Position numbers and translations under genes: made by a program. Shown in pieces: positions 32,032 to 41,781 of a stretch of 64,000 nucleotides of DNA; the first letter of the stretch is position 1; each line of letters begins with the position of its first letter. Source of the stretch: Thermoguttaceae bacterium (GTDB taxonomy: Bacteria > Planctomycetota > Planctomycetia > Pirellulales > Thermoguttaceae); assembly GCA_025060325.1 (NCBI GenBank), contig JANXBW010000015.1, forward strand, positions 51,525-115,524, in the 5' to 3' direction. The notes beneath the pieces were generated by a model that made no database searches, was not told the DNA's origin, and saw nothing but the letters and a program-made list of their open reading frames with translations.

Positions 32032-32472
32032 AGTCGCGTGAATTCCTAAAGGCTTTTCTCCTCAAGAATCGCCAAGTGATGTCAAAGCGCTTGCGCTCAG
32101 GCCAGCCCCCAGCCCGGTGCCGCGGAGGTTCCGCCGTTAGGCCCGGCTTCACCCGATCGCCGGTTTCCCTCACGCGTCTTGCCCATTTTAGACGCTGGCC
32201 CCCGCCCGGGTAGCCTCCGATCTACCACAAAGCGGGTCTTTGAGACCGAATCTTCGTCTAAAACAACTAACGGATAATCCGCGGGTTTGCTCAATCGACA
32301 AAACCCTGCCAGCCTAGTGCTTCCACCTGAACTCCGAAAGCCGCGTTTTCCGGCGGAAGTTGGTGGTGGCCCGACTTTAGCCACCCATTAAGTGCCAAAG
32401 GGACATCCGCAAAACAAAAAGGCCGCCCACCCCTGAAAAAGGTCGGCGGCCTTAGCCGGCCAAACCGTTCCT
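32032..32472. other. Intergenic region after rpoD
   Basis: About 440 bp containing the rpoD terminator (32411-32453). Nothing else was recognised. Confidence 0.6.
32411..32453 (-). terminator. Intrinsic terminator of the dnaG-rpoD unit
   Basis: On the minus strand AAGGCCGCC (32453-32445) pairs with GGCGGCCTT (32427-32419), with additional ACC/GGT pairing inside. A TTTTTGTTTT tract ends at 32411. It lies about 20 bp after the rpoD stop. Confidence 0.93.
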
Positions 32473-34119
32473 TTAACCAGCAGCCCGGCGGACAAAACCC
32501 TCCAATTGCCGCGCACGGATCGGGTGCCGCAACTTCCGCACCGCCTTGGCCTCAATTTGGCGCACCCTTTCCCGCGTAACATGGAAGATTCGCCCTACTT
32601 CCTCAAGCGTGTACGGGAAACCATCGGTGAGCCCGTATCGCAGGCGGATAATTTCCCGTTCCCGATGGGTAAGGGTCTTTAGAACCTTATCAATTTTTTC
32701 CCGCAACAAATCATAGTGCGCGTCATGTTCTGGGCGGTTGCCGCGGGAATCCTCGACCACGTCTGCAACGCAGAGATCTTCGTCATCGGTGATCGGGCGG
32801 TCCAAGCTGGTGGGGTGCCGACCAATGCGAAAGATCCGCCGAACCTCTTGTTCGCTTAGTCCGGTATGCTCAGCCAATTCGGTGTAGTTGGGCTGATAGC
32901 CGAGCTGATGCGCCAGAAGCCGCAACCGCGTTTTCAGTTTGCCGTAGGCGTCGATCATATTGACCGGCACGCGGATGGTCCGAGCTTGCTCGGCGATTGC
33001 CCGGGTAATGGCCTGGCGGATCCACCAGGTGGCGTAGGTGGAAAACTTGTAGCCGCGGCGATACTCATACTTGTCCACCGCCCGCATCAACCCGGTGTTG
33101 CCCTCCTGGATTAAGTCCAGAAAGCTTAGCCCACGATTGCGATACTTTTTAGCTATCGACACCACCAGTCGCAAGTTGCCGGCTGATAGGTCCCGCTTAG
33201 CCCCTTCATACTCGCGAAGGTATCGGCGAACTAGCTCGAGCCTCAACCGCAAGCTCGTTGGGCTTTCCTGGGTGCTTTCCATTAGCTCCCGCAATTGTTG
33301 GCGAAGCTCGGCTCGCTCTTGATCATAGACCGCCCCGGCCGGCAACCGGCGAAGACGGTCGCGAATCTCATGCATTCGGCGACACAGTTCTTCCATCTGC
33401 CGGTACAAGGCATAGACCCGCCGCGTGCGGATGCTTAATTCCTCCACCAAATTTAGAGCACGGCCCCGCCGGCGAAGGAAACGATTACGGATGCGGAGCT
33501 TTTCCCCCGGGGGAGTGCTTCGCTGGATAAGCCGGGCAAAATCCTCGCGATTGGCCGCCAACAACTTTTCCAGCGTGGCCAAGTTGGAGGGCATCCGCCC
33601 GCGAATTTGCTCTTTACTTAATTGCTCGGTGAGGCAGACCTTAATCATCCGATCAAACGGCAACGCACCGCGATAGACCTTGCAAAGCAGGGTGACGGTC
33701 GCCTTCATCGCGTAGTAGCACCCCAGCACTGCCCGCCGAAAGCGCCGCCGCGACTCCTCGATCTTCTTAGCAAGAGCGATCTCTTGCTCCCGTGTGAGAA
33801 GAGGAATCTGAGACATTTGGGCCAGGTAGAGCCGAACTGGGTCGCTACTCCACCGAGGTCCCTCACCGGTCAGAGCCGTCTCGGTAAGCTCGGGCGGAAG
33901 GTCGGCCGGGGTCTCCGCCGCCGGCTGATCGGAGGAAACATCGGGCGGCTCGTTGACAAGCTCAATTCGCTCTTTACTTAGAAGGACAAGAAGGCTGTCG
34001 AGTTTTACCGGATCGGACAGATGGTCGGGAAGAAGCTCCGCAACTTGGTCGTATGTCAGATAGCCCTGCGCTTTACCCTTGGCCAGAAGCACCTGCAAAT
34101 CCGTTTGGCACAGGTCCAC
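32473..34119 (-). CDS. rpoD: Primary RNA polymerase sigma factor
   Basis: A 548-residue sigma-70 family factor. Region 1.1-like start is [20 protein letters not shown], region 1.2 begins [20 protein letters not shown], and there is a non-conserved central segment of about 150 residues. Regions 2.3-2.4 read [19 protein letters not shown] and [15 protein letters not shown], region 3 [13 protein letters not shown], and region 4.2 [20 protein letters not shown]. The open frame extends to 34179, but the GTG at 34119 has a textbook AAGGAGGTG site just upstream (34132-34124) and fits family starts, so it is chosen. The gene lies 116 bp after dnaG, the classic dnaG-rpoD macromolecular-synthesis order without rpsU. 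Confidence 0.97.
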   Translation of the reverse strand: MDLCQTDLQVLLAKGKAQGYLTYDQVAELLPDHLSDPVKLDSLLVLLSKERIELVNEPPDVSSDQPAAETPADLPPELTETALTGEGPRWSSDPVRLYLAQMSQIPLLTREQEIALAKKIEESRRRFRRAVLGCYYAMKATVTLLCKVYRGALPFDRMIKVCLTEQLSKEQIRGRMPSNLATLEKLLAANREDFARLIQRSTPPGEKLRIRNRFLRRRGRALNLVEELSIRTRRVYALYRQMEELCRRMHEIRDRLRRLPAGAVYDQERAELRQQLRELMESTQESPTSLRLRLELVRRYLREYEGAKRDLSAGNLRLVVSIAKKYRNRGLSFLDLIQEGNTGLMRAVDKYEYRRGYKFSTYATWWIRQAITRAIAEQARTIRVPVNMIDAYGKLKTRLRLLAHQLGYQPNYTELAEHTGLSEQEVRRIFRIGRHPTSLDRPITDDEDLCVADVVEDSRGNRPEHDAHYDLLREKIDKVLKTLTHREREIIRLRYGLTDGFPYTLEEVGRIFHVTRERVRQIEAKAVRKLRHPIRARQLEGFVRRAAG

Positions 34120-34235
34120 TGTACACCTCCTTGCTACAGACAGAACCTGAGACACGCCGCAGCACATCCGCTCTCCCACGCCGTACCCGAAGAGAGCTAC
34201 CTCGGGCAGGCATCCCTCCGTAGACGCCCCGGAAA

Positions 34236-36083
34236 CTAGCGGGCGTTGTGGTTGAGCCCTCCCGCGCTTCGCCGCAGGGCAACAATGCGCTCGAGCAAAG
34301 CAATTTGTTCACTTTCGGAAAGTTCCCCGGAGGCAAGCGCACGAGTGACCTGCGGAAGTTGCTGATCAACTGAGCGAATCAGATATGTGTTCACAAACGT
34401 GCGAAGTGCGCCCTCCGGATCTTCCAAGGTCTTTTTCCGCGCTTCTTCATCCACAGCCACCAGCACGGAGTGGATCTGCGGATCTTCAAAGTAGTTCAGA
34501 AGGCTCTCCAATGTGACCGATCCCCCACTTTCCGTCAAGACCTTCATCGCCTGATAGATTTCTCGATACGGTCGATACTCGATCCCTTCTGGAGGGACCC
34601 ACTGAATAGCCCGAGGGACAAGATGGGGATGCACAATCAGGATTTCAAGAAGTTCCCTCTGCCATGGGGCAGGAATCTCACTGACCGAGGGTGCGGGCTC
34701 TTTTTTCCGCACGGGGGTACCGCGGCGCAGTTCTGCTAGCCGACGGCGCAGCACCTCCTCGCCGATGCCAAATTCAAAAGCCAATCGCTGGAGAAGAAGG
34801 CCTTCCCGAAGACGGTTCTCCTCGGAGCGAAACGCGGGACAGGCCGCCACCACTCGAAGCAACCGCTCAAGTGCCCAGTCACTCGCAGCAAGTCCTGCCG
34901 GCGGTGTTTCTCCCACATAAACCCTTCGGGCATGTTCAAAGGCATCGACCGAGGAGCTGTTGATAAGTTGGCGTAGTGCCTCCGAACCCTCGGTCAAAAG
35001 GAAGTCAGCGGGATCTTTGTCCTCCGGCAAAATAACGACGCGGAGATCCACATCGCTGGCAAGGAAAAGCTCCAAAAGTTCGCTGGCTCGTTTCCGCCCG
35101 GCCTCGTCACCGTCTAAAAGGAGGATAACTCGGTTGGAATACCGCCGGAGCAAACGCAGATGGCCTTCCCCAAAAGCAGTGCCCAAGACCGCCACCGCCT
35201 CGGAAAACCCAAACTGGTGTGCAAGAATACAGTCTGTATATCCTTCCACAACCAGAGCACACTGGTTGCGATAGACGGCCTGCCAGGCTTGGGCAAGCCC
35301 GTAAAGCATTCGACTTTTGGAAAAGACCGGCGTCTCCGGACCGTTGACATATTTAGCTTGCGCCCCAAACGGAATGCCAGGCTTTATGCCGTAGGCGTCC
35401 GGGAGAATTCTTCCCCCGAAACTCACCGGCCGATTCTGGGGATCATGAATCGGAAAGAGCAGCCGGCCGGAGAAACGGTCGTAGAGAGCCCCCGTGCTAG
35501 ACCGGGCCACAATTCCTGCAGCGATCAGGTGGCTTGCTTCAATGCGGTCGCGGCGGGCTTCGCGAACAATCCATTCCGGTGCCGGGGGTGAAAACCCTAA
35601 ACGAAAGCGTTCTATCGACTCGGCTGAAATCCCTCGGTCGGCCAAGTATTGCCGAACGGGAGCCGCCTCCAGATCCGTCAAAAGCCGCTCGTGATATTTT
35701 CGCTCCGCCCAAGCGAGGACTTCCAAAAGAGCCGACTTGGAAGGCAGCTGGGCTTGTGCCCCAGCCCGGGGGCCGCCTGAGGGGCCGGGATGCCAGCTCA
35801 CCCCCGCCATTTCCGCCAAGCTTTTGAAGGCCTCGCGGAATTCTAAACCCTCTATCCTCATCAAGAAACTAAAAATATCGCCGCCAATGTTGCATACCCA
35901 ACAACGAAAAGTTTGTCGCTGCGGATCGACCTGAAGGCTGGGATGGGTATCGTCATGCCAAGGGCACAGACCAACGAATAGCCGCCCCTGCCGGCGAAGA
36001 GGGATATACCGCCCCACCAGATCGACGATATCGATCGTCTGCTTAATCCGCTCTTTAATGTGCTGAAAATCCGGGCGCGTCAC
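34236..36083 (-). CDS. dnaG: DNA primase
   Basis: Synthesises RNA primers at the replication fork with DnaB helicase. The 615-residue protein has a CHC2 zinc finger at residues 38-66 (CPWHDD, then [15 protein letters not shown]) and an RNAP-like domain with a TOPRIM fold ([32 protein letters not shown]). The C-terminal helicase-interaction region ends in a Leu-rich helix. It starts with GTG at 36083, supported by AGGAGG 5 nt upstream. A near-consensus promoter lies at 36215-36244. It is followed by rpoD. Confidence 0.97.
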   Translation of the reverse strand: MTRPDFQHIKERIKQTIDIVDLVGRYIPLRRQGRLFVGLCPWHDDTHPSLQVDPQRQTFRCWVCNIGGDIFSFLMRIEGLEFREAFKSLAEMAGVSWHPGPSGGPRAGAQAQLPSKSALLEVLAWAERKYHERLLTDLEAAPVRQYLADRGISAESIERFRLGFSPPAPEWIVREARRDRIEASHLIAAGIVARSSTGALYDRFSGRLLFPIHDPQNRPVSFGGRILPDAYGIKPGIPFGAQAKYVNGPETPVFSKSRMLYGLAQAWQAVYRNQCALVVEGYTDCILAHQFGFSEAVAVLGTAFGEGHLRLLRRYSNRVILLLDGDEAGRKRASELLELFLASDVDLRVVILPEDKDPADFLLTEGSEALRQLINSSSVDAFEHARRVYVGETPPAGLAASDWALERLLRVVAACPAFRSEENRLREGLLLQRLAFEFGIGEEVLRRRLAELRRGTPVRKKEPAPSVSEIPAPWQRELLEILIVHPHLVPRAIQWVPPEGIEYRPYREIYQAMKVLTESGGSVTLESLLNYFEDPQIHSVLVAVDEEARKKTLEDPEGALRTFVNTYLIRSVDQQLPQVTRALASGELSESEQIALLERIVALRRSAGGLNHNAR

Positions 36084-36744
36084 CTCCGCCTCCTGCGCGT
36101 GCCGCGGGAAATCCGGTCTTTACATCAACCGGCGGACACGCCTAGTATCCGCACCGAGGGTAGTACGAGAAATGCCCCTTCAGTCAAGGAGAGCACTCCG
36201 CCAACAAACTAGCGATTATAGGTTAACTTTTTCGAAGGGGTCAACGCGTTTTGAGGGTAGCTTTTCTCGCCCGAAACAAGCGGAAAAAGAGTAGCTTCGG
36301 CCGCTCGAAACACGAACCATTCGCAAATCTTCTGCCCTTAGGTGAAAGCTCACTTAGCGCAGGAGTTTAGTAACCTGCCTCGTTGTCACCCACCTCAAAG
36401 CCGACAAAAATCCGCCTTGAGCCAATTGCGATCGCAAGTTTTCCGCCCGGGCTGTGGTCCCCCAATTTAGCTAAACCTTACCGGATCTCCGCGACGAACT
36501 CCGTTTGCCAAATCGACTTTCCCAGATCGCCTTTTCTCAGGCGAGGTAGACCGCCGGCATTACGTACCTAGACCAACGGGCAGGTCATTCCTGCCTTCTG
36601 ACCTGAGGGTCGCCGACTGGCCAATCGCGCCACAGTTACGCAGCGGAAAATTTCTCCTTCGGTTAAAGGCCAAAGGGCCGTCTGCGCCTCGTCTCCATCA
36701 ACTCCAGCCACTAGGGGTGAACAATTGACCGAATGCGCCGATGG
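36084..36744. other. Intergenic region with the dnaG promoter
   Basis: About 660 bp between the ABC permease end and dnaG start. It holds the promoter at 36215-36244; beyond 36250 nothing was recognised. Confidence 0.6.
36215..36244 (-). promoter_or_regulatory. dnaG: Sigma-70 promoter for dnaG-rpoD
   Basis: On the minus strand a TTGACC box (36244-36239) and a perfect TATAAT (36220-36215) are separated by 18 nt. The leader to the dnaG GTG would be about 125 nt. Confidence 0.8.
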
Positions 36745-37560
36745 CTAGCTACTTGCGCTTCGGTAGCTTTCGATAGCGGCAGTAAACACTCGCCGACAAG
36801 TCCACAGGCAGACCAGGGTAGCAAGGAGGGCAAAGCCCGGGAGAAGCCAATCGGCAGCCGACTGTGGATAAAGAGGCCTGACTAGGAAACGCACCGGTAC
36901 ATTGACCACCACTAAAATGGGCAAAAGATACGTAAACAAAAGGCGAAGCGGCGTACCCAATGTACCCCGATAGATTTCCATCGGATAGCGCCCAAAAATG
37001 GTCAAATAAAACCAGAAGTCATAAAGCGTCTGATTGCGCCCCAACCATACGGTGGTAGCTGCTAAGGAAAACATAAACGAATACAAAATTGCTACTCCGC
37101 ACAGGACATAAAAGAGATAAAGTGCGATCGGCACTAATCCGGGCGTCCAACCAAGTTGCGCAAGCGAAAAAAGAAGGAGGACCACCCCGACGAGGAAATT
37201 GCCCGCTGTGCTTAGATCAAGTCTCTCAAAAGAAACAAGAAGTTGTGTATCCATTGGTTTGACCAACACAAAGTCCAAAAGCCCCGTGCGAATCCGCTCG
37301 CTGAGAAGATCGGCATTGGGCATGAAAATCGTGTGCACAATGCTGTTTATCATCAAGCTGGTCGCGAGAAAGATAAAGAATTCGTACCGTCCCCAGCCGG
37401 TCCCAGCGCCAATGGAAGGTGTGTACTGAAAGATCAAAAGGTAAAAGCCTATATTAGCACCCACCCACAGCATGCTGGCCAGGGTCTCGACCAAAAAGTT
37501 TGTGCGAAACATCATCTCGCGGATCACGCTGTTACGGGCAAAGGTCCACACCACGGCCAT
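36745..37560 (-). CDS. ABC-2 family permease (DUF990 type), second of two
   Basis: A 271-residue integral membrane protein with about six hydrophobic segments (LASMLWVGANIGFYLLIF, FIFLATSLMINSIVHTIF, GNFLVGVVLLLFSLAQLG and later ones). It contains the DUF990 hallmark LDFVLVKPMDTQLLVSF in the first cytosolic loop. It probably forms a heterodimeric exporter with the permease encoded upstream and the ATPase upstream of that. Start choice is uncertain: the ATG at 37560 is used, but a TTG at 37641 after AAAGGG, or the frame opening at 37737, would add a basic N-terminus. Substrate is unknown. Confidence 0.82.
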   Translation of the reverse strand: MAVVWTFARNSVIREMMFRTNFLVETLASMLWVGANIGFYLLIFQYTPSIGAGTGWGRYEFFIFLATSLMINSIVHTIFMPNADLLSERIRTGLLDFVLVKPMDTQLLVSFERLDLSTAGNFLVGVVLLLFSLAQLGWTPGLVPIALYLFYVLCGVAILYSFMFSLAATTVWLGRNQTLYDFWFYLTIFGRYPMEIYRGTLGTPLRLLFTYLLPILVVVNVPVRFLVRPLYPQSAADWLLPGFALLATLVCLWTCRRVFTAAIESYRSASS

Positions 37561-37858
37561 TGCCCGAAGGAGACCGGCGGTTCGCTGTCCGGAGGCAAAA
37601 GAGGCACCTTTTGGTCGAAGGACGCCTGTTGAAATAGTCAACTTTCTGCCCTTTCGGATTGGGTTGTCATACGAAACTCGCGTGCCACGGAGACCCCTCG
37701 GCGGTTTGTTGACTTCCCATCGCACATGCAACACCAAGAAACGACTTAAGTTATAGGCATCGCCTTAAGGAGGGACTAACACAGCAGTTACTTCCGCCAA
37801 ATCTTCTTGCCGCCAATACCCCACGCTCGGTCTTGCGGCACCATCCGCCTCGTGGTCC

Positions 37859-38758
37859 TCAGCCGCCAAAGCCGCTGTAGTGCCGCAGTCCTAACCGAAA
37901 GACTATCCGCGCCAAAATAAAGGCAACGAGCGTCCAAATGGCCTGAGCGGCAAGACCTGTCCACAAATCCTCTCCGCTCACTTTGCCTAAAAAGATGGCC
38001 GATGGAAAGTACGCTAAGTACTGGAAGGGTAGCACCGCGACCATTTCCCGCCAGGGAATAGGCAGCATGTCCAGTGGGAACATGTGCCCAGAGAAAAAGA
38101 AACTCAAAAGCAGGAACACAAAAATGAGCGAACTAACCTCCAAGAACCAAAAACCGATAAGGCCGATGGTAGCCTCCAAATAAAACCCAAGGAGAAAGGC
38201 AAGGACAAGGGAAGCAACATAGGCGGCCATCACTTCAGGTGCCGGCCAACCGTCGAAAAAACCCTGGCATAAATAGAAAAGTAAAACAAAAGGCCCTAGT
38301 GCCATCACATAGTACACAAGCTTGTGGGCAATTCGGTGGAGAAGTAAGAAGCCGAGCAGATCCACCGGCTGAACCAGGTATTTTTTGATTGTCCCGTCGC
38401 GAATGTCCCGGGCAATTCCCGAAGCGAGTCCCGGCATGCTGGAGAAGGCCCGACTAATCATCGTCAACAAATAGTAGGCCACCACCTGTCGATAGGAATA
38501 GCCCTGGATTTCTGCTCGACCCACTGTCCCAACGGCTTCAAATATCGCTGCCCAGAGGAGGATTTGCGTCACGATGGGCAAAAAACGCATGAGTGCCCCC
38601 AGGAAAAACTCGCCACGGTAAATGATTCGCTCCTGGATACTTAGCTGGAGAATCGTCAGCCACAAGGCCAACCGCCGATAAAGAAACCCACCACCTGCCC
38701 GAGGCAGTCGGCGGGCAAAAAACTTTCCGCGCTTTTCAATTGCTTCGGCAGGTCTCAT
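37859..38758 (-). CDS. ABC-2 family permease (DUF990 type), first of two
   Basis: A 299-residue membrane protein with about six helices and the same loop signature, DGTIKKYLVQPVDLLGFLLL. A run LSFFFSGHMFPLDMLPIPW is typical of the ABC-2 fold, with a re-entrant turn before the last helices. Sequence similarity to the next permease suggests ancient duplication. It lies between the ATPase gene and the second permease gene, all on the minus strand with 190-300 bp spacers. The ATG at 38758 is preferred over a TTG at 38767; the ribosome site is weak. Confidence 0.85.
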   Translation of the reverse strand: MRPAEAIEKRGKFFARRLPRAGGGFLYRRLALWLTILQLSIQERIIYRGEFFLGALMRFLPIVTQILLWAAIFEAVGTVGRAEIQGYSYRQVVAYYLLTMISRAFSSMPGLASGIARDIRDGTIKKYLVQPVDLLGFLLLHRIAHKLVYYVMALGPFVLLFYLCQGFFDGWPAPEVMAAYVASLVLAFLLGFYLEATIGLIGFWFLEVSSLIFVFLLLSFFFSGHMFPLDMLPIPWREMVAVLPFQYLAYFPSAIFLGKVSGEDLWTGLAAQAIWTLVAFILARIVFRLGLRHYSGFGG

Positions 38759-38944
38759 GGAGGGCAATTGGCAAGCTTAAGGCGCAATTGCATGGGTGAA
38801 CAACAACCGGGAACTGATCGCCGGGTTGATCTTGTCGCTTCAAGCTGTCGGCAGGATGGTCACCCGTCAACGGGCAAGACCGGGAGTTTGGGGATAGCTC
38901 CCCTAGTTACCAAATTTTCCCGAAAAGCTCGGCTCTTTACCGAT

Positions 38945-39991
38945 TCAAGCCGTGGCCGGATTTTCCGCCGGTGCCTCACCACGCGTGGTGGACTGGGGGC
39001 ATGCTGCTTGGGAGAAAACCTCGACAATTACCTCTTCCAGCGGCGGATCCTCCACGCTCAGATCCTGGACGGCATGTTCACGAAGGATAGAGGCGATGGT
39101 CTCGGTTACTTGTGGACGTGGCACACGGATTTTGACGCGGGGAGCTTGGCTAGAAACAAGCTCACCAAATCGGGCCAGCGACGGCACCGGTTGTCCGTTT
39201 CCCAACACTACGGTTACCACCTTGTAACGACTAAAACGGTCCACAATGCCGCTTAGCGAGCCATCGTAAACAATTCGCCCCGCGACAATCACCACCACGC
39301 GTCGGCACAAAGCCGCCACGTCTTTCATATAGTGGCTAGTAAGGATGACGGTGGTCCTATTTTCTTCTTGGTAATACTTCAGGAATTGCTGGATGTTGTA
39401 CTGGGCTACGACGTCCAAGCCGATGGTGGGTTCGTCCAAGAATAGCACCTCAGGGCGATGGAGGAGAGCCGCCACAAGTTCAAGCTTCATCCGCTCTCCC
39501 AGGGATAGCTCTCGGACGGGACGATCGAGCAGCTCCCGCACACCCAGCAGTGCCGTCAATTCGTCGCGAGTTCGTTCGAATTGCTTCCGCTCAATCCCGT
39601 AAATTTGTTGATGAAGGCGGAAGGAATCGGCCGCCGGGAGATCCCACCACAACTGGTTCTTTTGCCCCATCACGAGGGCAAATCGCCGCCGGTATGCATT
39701 CTCCCGTCTCCAGGGAATATGCCCCAGCACGCGAGCGGTGCCGGCCGTCGGGGTGATGATCCCCGTCAACAATTTCAGGGTTGTAGTCTTCCCGGCACCA
39801 TTGGGCCCCAGGAAGGCGACAAATTCGCCCCGCTCCACCTGGAGATCGATGCCACAAACAGCCTCGATGAGGCGATAGCGGCGGCGCAAAAGCCCCCGGA
39901 GGGAGGCCCACAATCCCTCCCCCTTTTGGTAGACGCGATAATGCTTGGTTAAGCCATAGGCTTCGATCGCAATCATTGCACTTGTCGGCAT
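38945..39991 (-). CDS. ABC transporter ATP-binding protein
   Basis: A 348-residue ABC ATPase of the export (CcmA/NatA-like) class. Walker A is GPNGAGKTT near residue 61, the Q-loop lies in VMGQKNQLWWD, the signature LSLGERMKLELVAAL comes near 158, Walker B is EVLFLDEPTIGLD and the switch His sits in ILTSHYMKD. A C-terminal extension of about 90 residues follows, as in DUF990-associated ATPases. It should power the two permeases downstream. A perfect TATAAT at 40017-40012 lies close upstream, so the transporter genes may have their own promoter. Confidence 0.95.
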   Translation of the reverse strand: MPTSAMIAIEAYGLTKHYRVYQKGEGLWASLRGLLRRRYRLIEAVCGIDLQVERGEFVAFLGPNGAGKTTTLKLLTGIITPTAGTARVLGHIPWRRENAYRRRFALVMGQKNQLWWDLPAADSFRLHQQIYGIERKQFERTRDELTALLGVRELLDRPVRELSLGERMKLELVAALLHRPEVLFLDEPTIGLDVVAQYNIQQFLKYYQEENRTTVILTSHYMKDVAALCRRVVVIVAGRIVYDGSLSGIVDRFSRYKVVTVVLGNGQPVPSLARFGELVSSQAPRVKIRVPRPQVTETIASILREHAVQDLSVEDPPLEEVIVEVFSQAACPQSTTRGEAPAENPATA

Positions 39992-40011
39992 AAAGAAATC
40001 CGCACTCTTGG

Positions 40012-40039
40012 ATTATAGGCAGCGCGGCTCTATGCGCAA
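40012..40039 (-). promoter_or_regulatory. Possible promoter for the ABC transporter genes
   Basis: Minus-strand TATAAT (40017-40012) with a poor TTGCGC box (40039-40034) and a 16-nt spacer. The start codon at 39991 would follow after a leader of about 15 nt. Confidence 0.45.
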
Positions 40040-40225
40040 ACTCGGCACACTCCCCGGCCAAAAACGCGCGGAACCCCCCCGATATATGCCACCGCACTGG
40101 GCAGGGTCATTCATGGCGGATTAATCGGGCGGCGATCCGCAACCAAAAGCCTCCTTCTCAACCGAGAGATGGCACCAAAGTAGATGTCGGAAGAGGCAAT
40201 CTCGGGGGCCCCAAGGTCGGAAGGC

Positions 40226-41599
40226 CTACGGGTTCTGGGCCGGCGTCTGCCAGGGGTCGAAATTGAGCTTCGGTGGTGGACTGGGAGAAAAAAACCGCTC
40301 GAGGAGCACCGGCTGCCAAGCGAAATTGATGTGGATTAAGCTCCCCACCGCATGAAAGCAGCCAACAATCGAGGATCCTCCGGAGGCGCCGGTCGCTAGG
40401 TTTGTCTCCGGCCGAAGCGGCGTCAGCTCCCATTCCCGCGTACGATAGCCCCGAAGACGAAACCCCGCGGGAAATAGCCAACTTTCCTGGCTGGTAATGC
40501 ACTCCATCGGTACTGGCTCCGGTGCTTCCGGATTCCACACGGCAGTGGCCGGCAACAAACCCACCATCGGATAGCTTGTACCGCAAGGGGTGCGAATTGT
40601 TTGACAGAGATAGGCAGCGCCGGCTCCTTCGGCGTAAATGGCTCGGCGCGCGGCCAAGTGCCCGCGGAGGGCCGCCTTCATACAGTGGTTGTTAGCAAGC
40701 TGAGCAAGATGGGAACCCACATCGCCACAACCGATGTAGACGATGTCGGTATTCTCTGGCAAGCATTCATCATGGAGAGGGGAAAAGTCGACGAGCTTGG
40801 CCCCCTCTTTGTCCAGTGCATCCAGGGTCTCGCAAAAGTAGCGATTAAATGCCTTGTCGTAGGCTAAAGCGATCCGGCGGACAGTACTCTGGCTTTCTCG
40901 CCGGGTGCAAGTTAAATCCGCAGGCGGGGGGGAGAAATGCCACGGCTCACGCCGAGCTAGCCGCAGGATCTCCTCCTTGGACCAGAGCCGGGCAAACTGT
41001 TGACCCAAATTTGCCCACCAGGAACGCGGCAGGCAACCGGAGGGGAGAAAGTGAAAGAATTGCGCGCGCAATTGAGGCAGCTCTGGCAACCCACCCAGAA
41101 CTGGGATCCCGTAAAGAAGCTCCAAATCGGTGCGGAGTGTCCAATAATGCTTTTCGTCGTGAACTCTGTCCAGGAAGAGACCGGCGGCGCCTTCCGGTAG
41201 GGGAAGATCTTGACACCGGTCGTAGCGGCTTGCATCAACAATAACCAGTCGCGGTAACCGAAGCCACCGAGCCAAAAGGTTAAGTCCCCCCAAAGACTCC
41301 GTTCCCTCCTCGGCCGTGTAAACGCCCTCCACAATACCAATATCAGCGGTCTTCATCCCAAGGGCGAAAAATTCCCGGCACTGCTCCGGTGTCATCAGCC
41401 AGCTGTCCAGGTAGCGTAAGCACCGGCCACAGACACCGCGAGCCACGGCATAGCGGGGGTAAGCACCTCGGCCAACGAAGATCTGAACGTGGATGTTTTC
41501 GTTCCGCAGGGCGGCCAAAAGGGCCAGGATAATCCACGGCGGCTCCTCATGATAGCCCACCGTGCCAATTCCCAGCCGTTGATAGTTTACCACTTTCAT
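40226..41599 (-). CDS. CbiA/CobB-like protein lacking P-loop and glutaminase cysteine
   Basis: A 457-residue protein with the layout of cobyrinate a,c-diamide synthase: an N-terminal dethiobiotin-synthase-like domain and a C-terminal class I glutamine amidotransferase-like domain (IALAYDKAFNRYF at residues 243-255, then DFSPLHDECLPENTDIVYIG). The expected P-loop GTSSGSGKTT is replaced by GTVGYHEEPP at residues 12-21. The nucleophile segment AECGG reads AEGAG at 323-327, so the catalytic Cys is lost. The late SLIHINF segment still resembles the family's His motif. It is thus probably not an ATP- or glutamine-using enzyme. The ATG at 41599 has AAAAGG upstream. It sits between htrA and the ABC transporter genes on one strand. 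Confidence 0.75.
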   Translation of the reverse strand: MKVVNYQRLGIGTVGYHEEPPWIILALLAALRNENIHVQIFVGRGAYPRYAVARGVCGRCLRYLDSWLMTPEQCREFFALGMKTADIGIVEGVYTAEEGTESLGGLNLLARWLRLPRLVIVDASRYDRCQDLPLPEGAAGLFLDRVHDEKHYWTLRTDLELLYGIPVLGGLPELPQLRAQFFHFLPSGCLPRSWWANLGQQFARLWSKEEILRLARREPWHFSPPPADLTCTRRESQSTVRRIALAYDKAFNRYFCETLDALDKEGAKLVDFSPLHDECLPENTDIVYIGCGDVGSHLAQLANNHCMKAALRGHLAARRAIYAEGAGAAYLCQTIRTPCGTSYPMVGLLPATAVWNPEAPEPVPMECITSQESWLFPAGFRLRGYRTREWELTPLRPETNLATGASGGSSIVGCFHAVGSLIHINFAWQPVLLERFFSPSPPPKLNFDPWQTPAQNP

Positions 41600-41781
41600 C
41601 CATTTGGCCTTTTACAACCAATACGCCCTACGGCGCGGCAATACTCAAAAGTTAAAAAGGAATGAAGAGCTTTCCTTGCCCAGCCGTTATGTCAACGGCC
41701 GGCATATGCCGGCCCGGTTACGACTGCCTAAACCGAGCTCAAGAACCACCCTGCTTTAGCCGCGATGGCAGGCTCCAAGGT

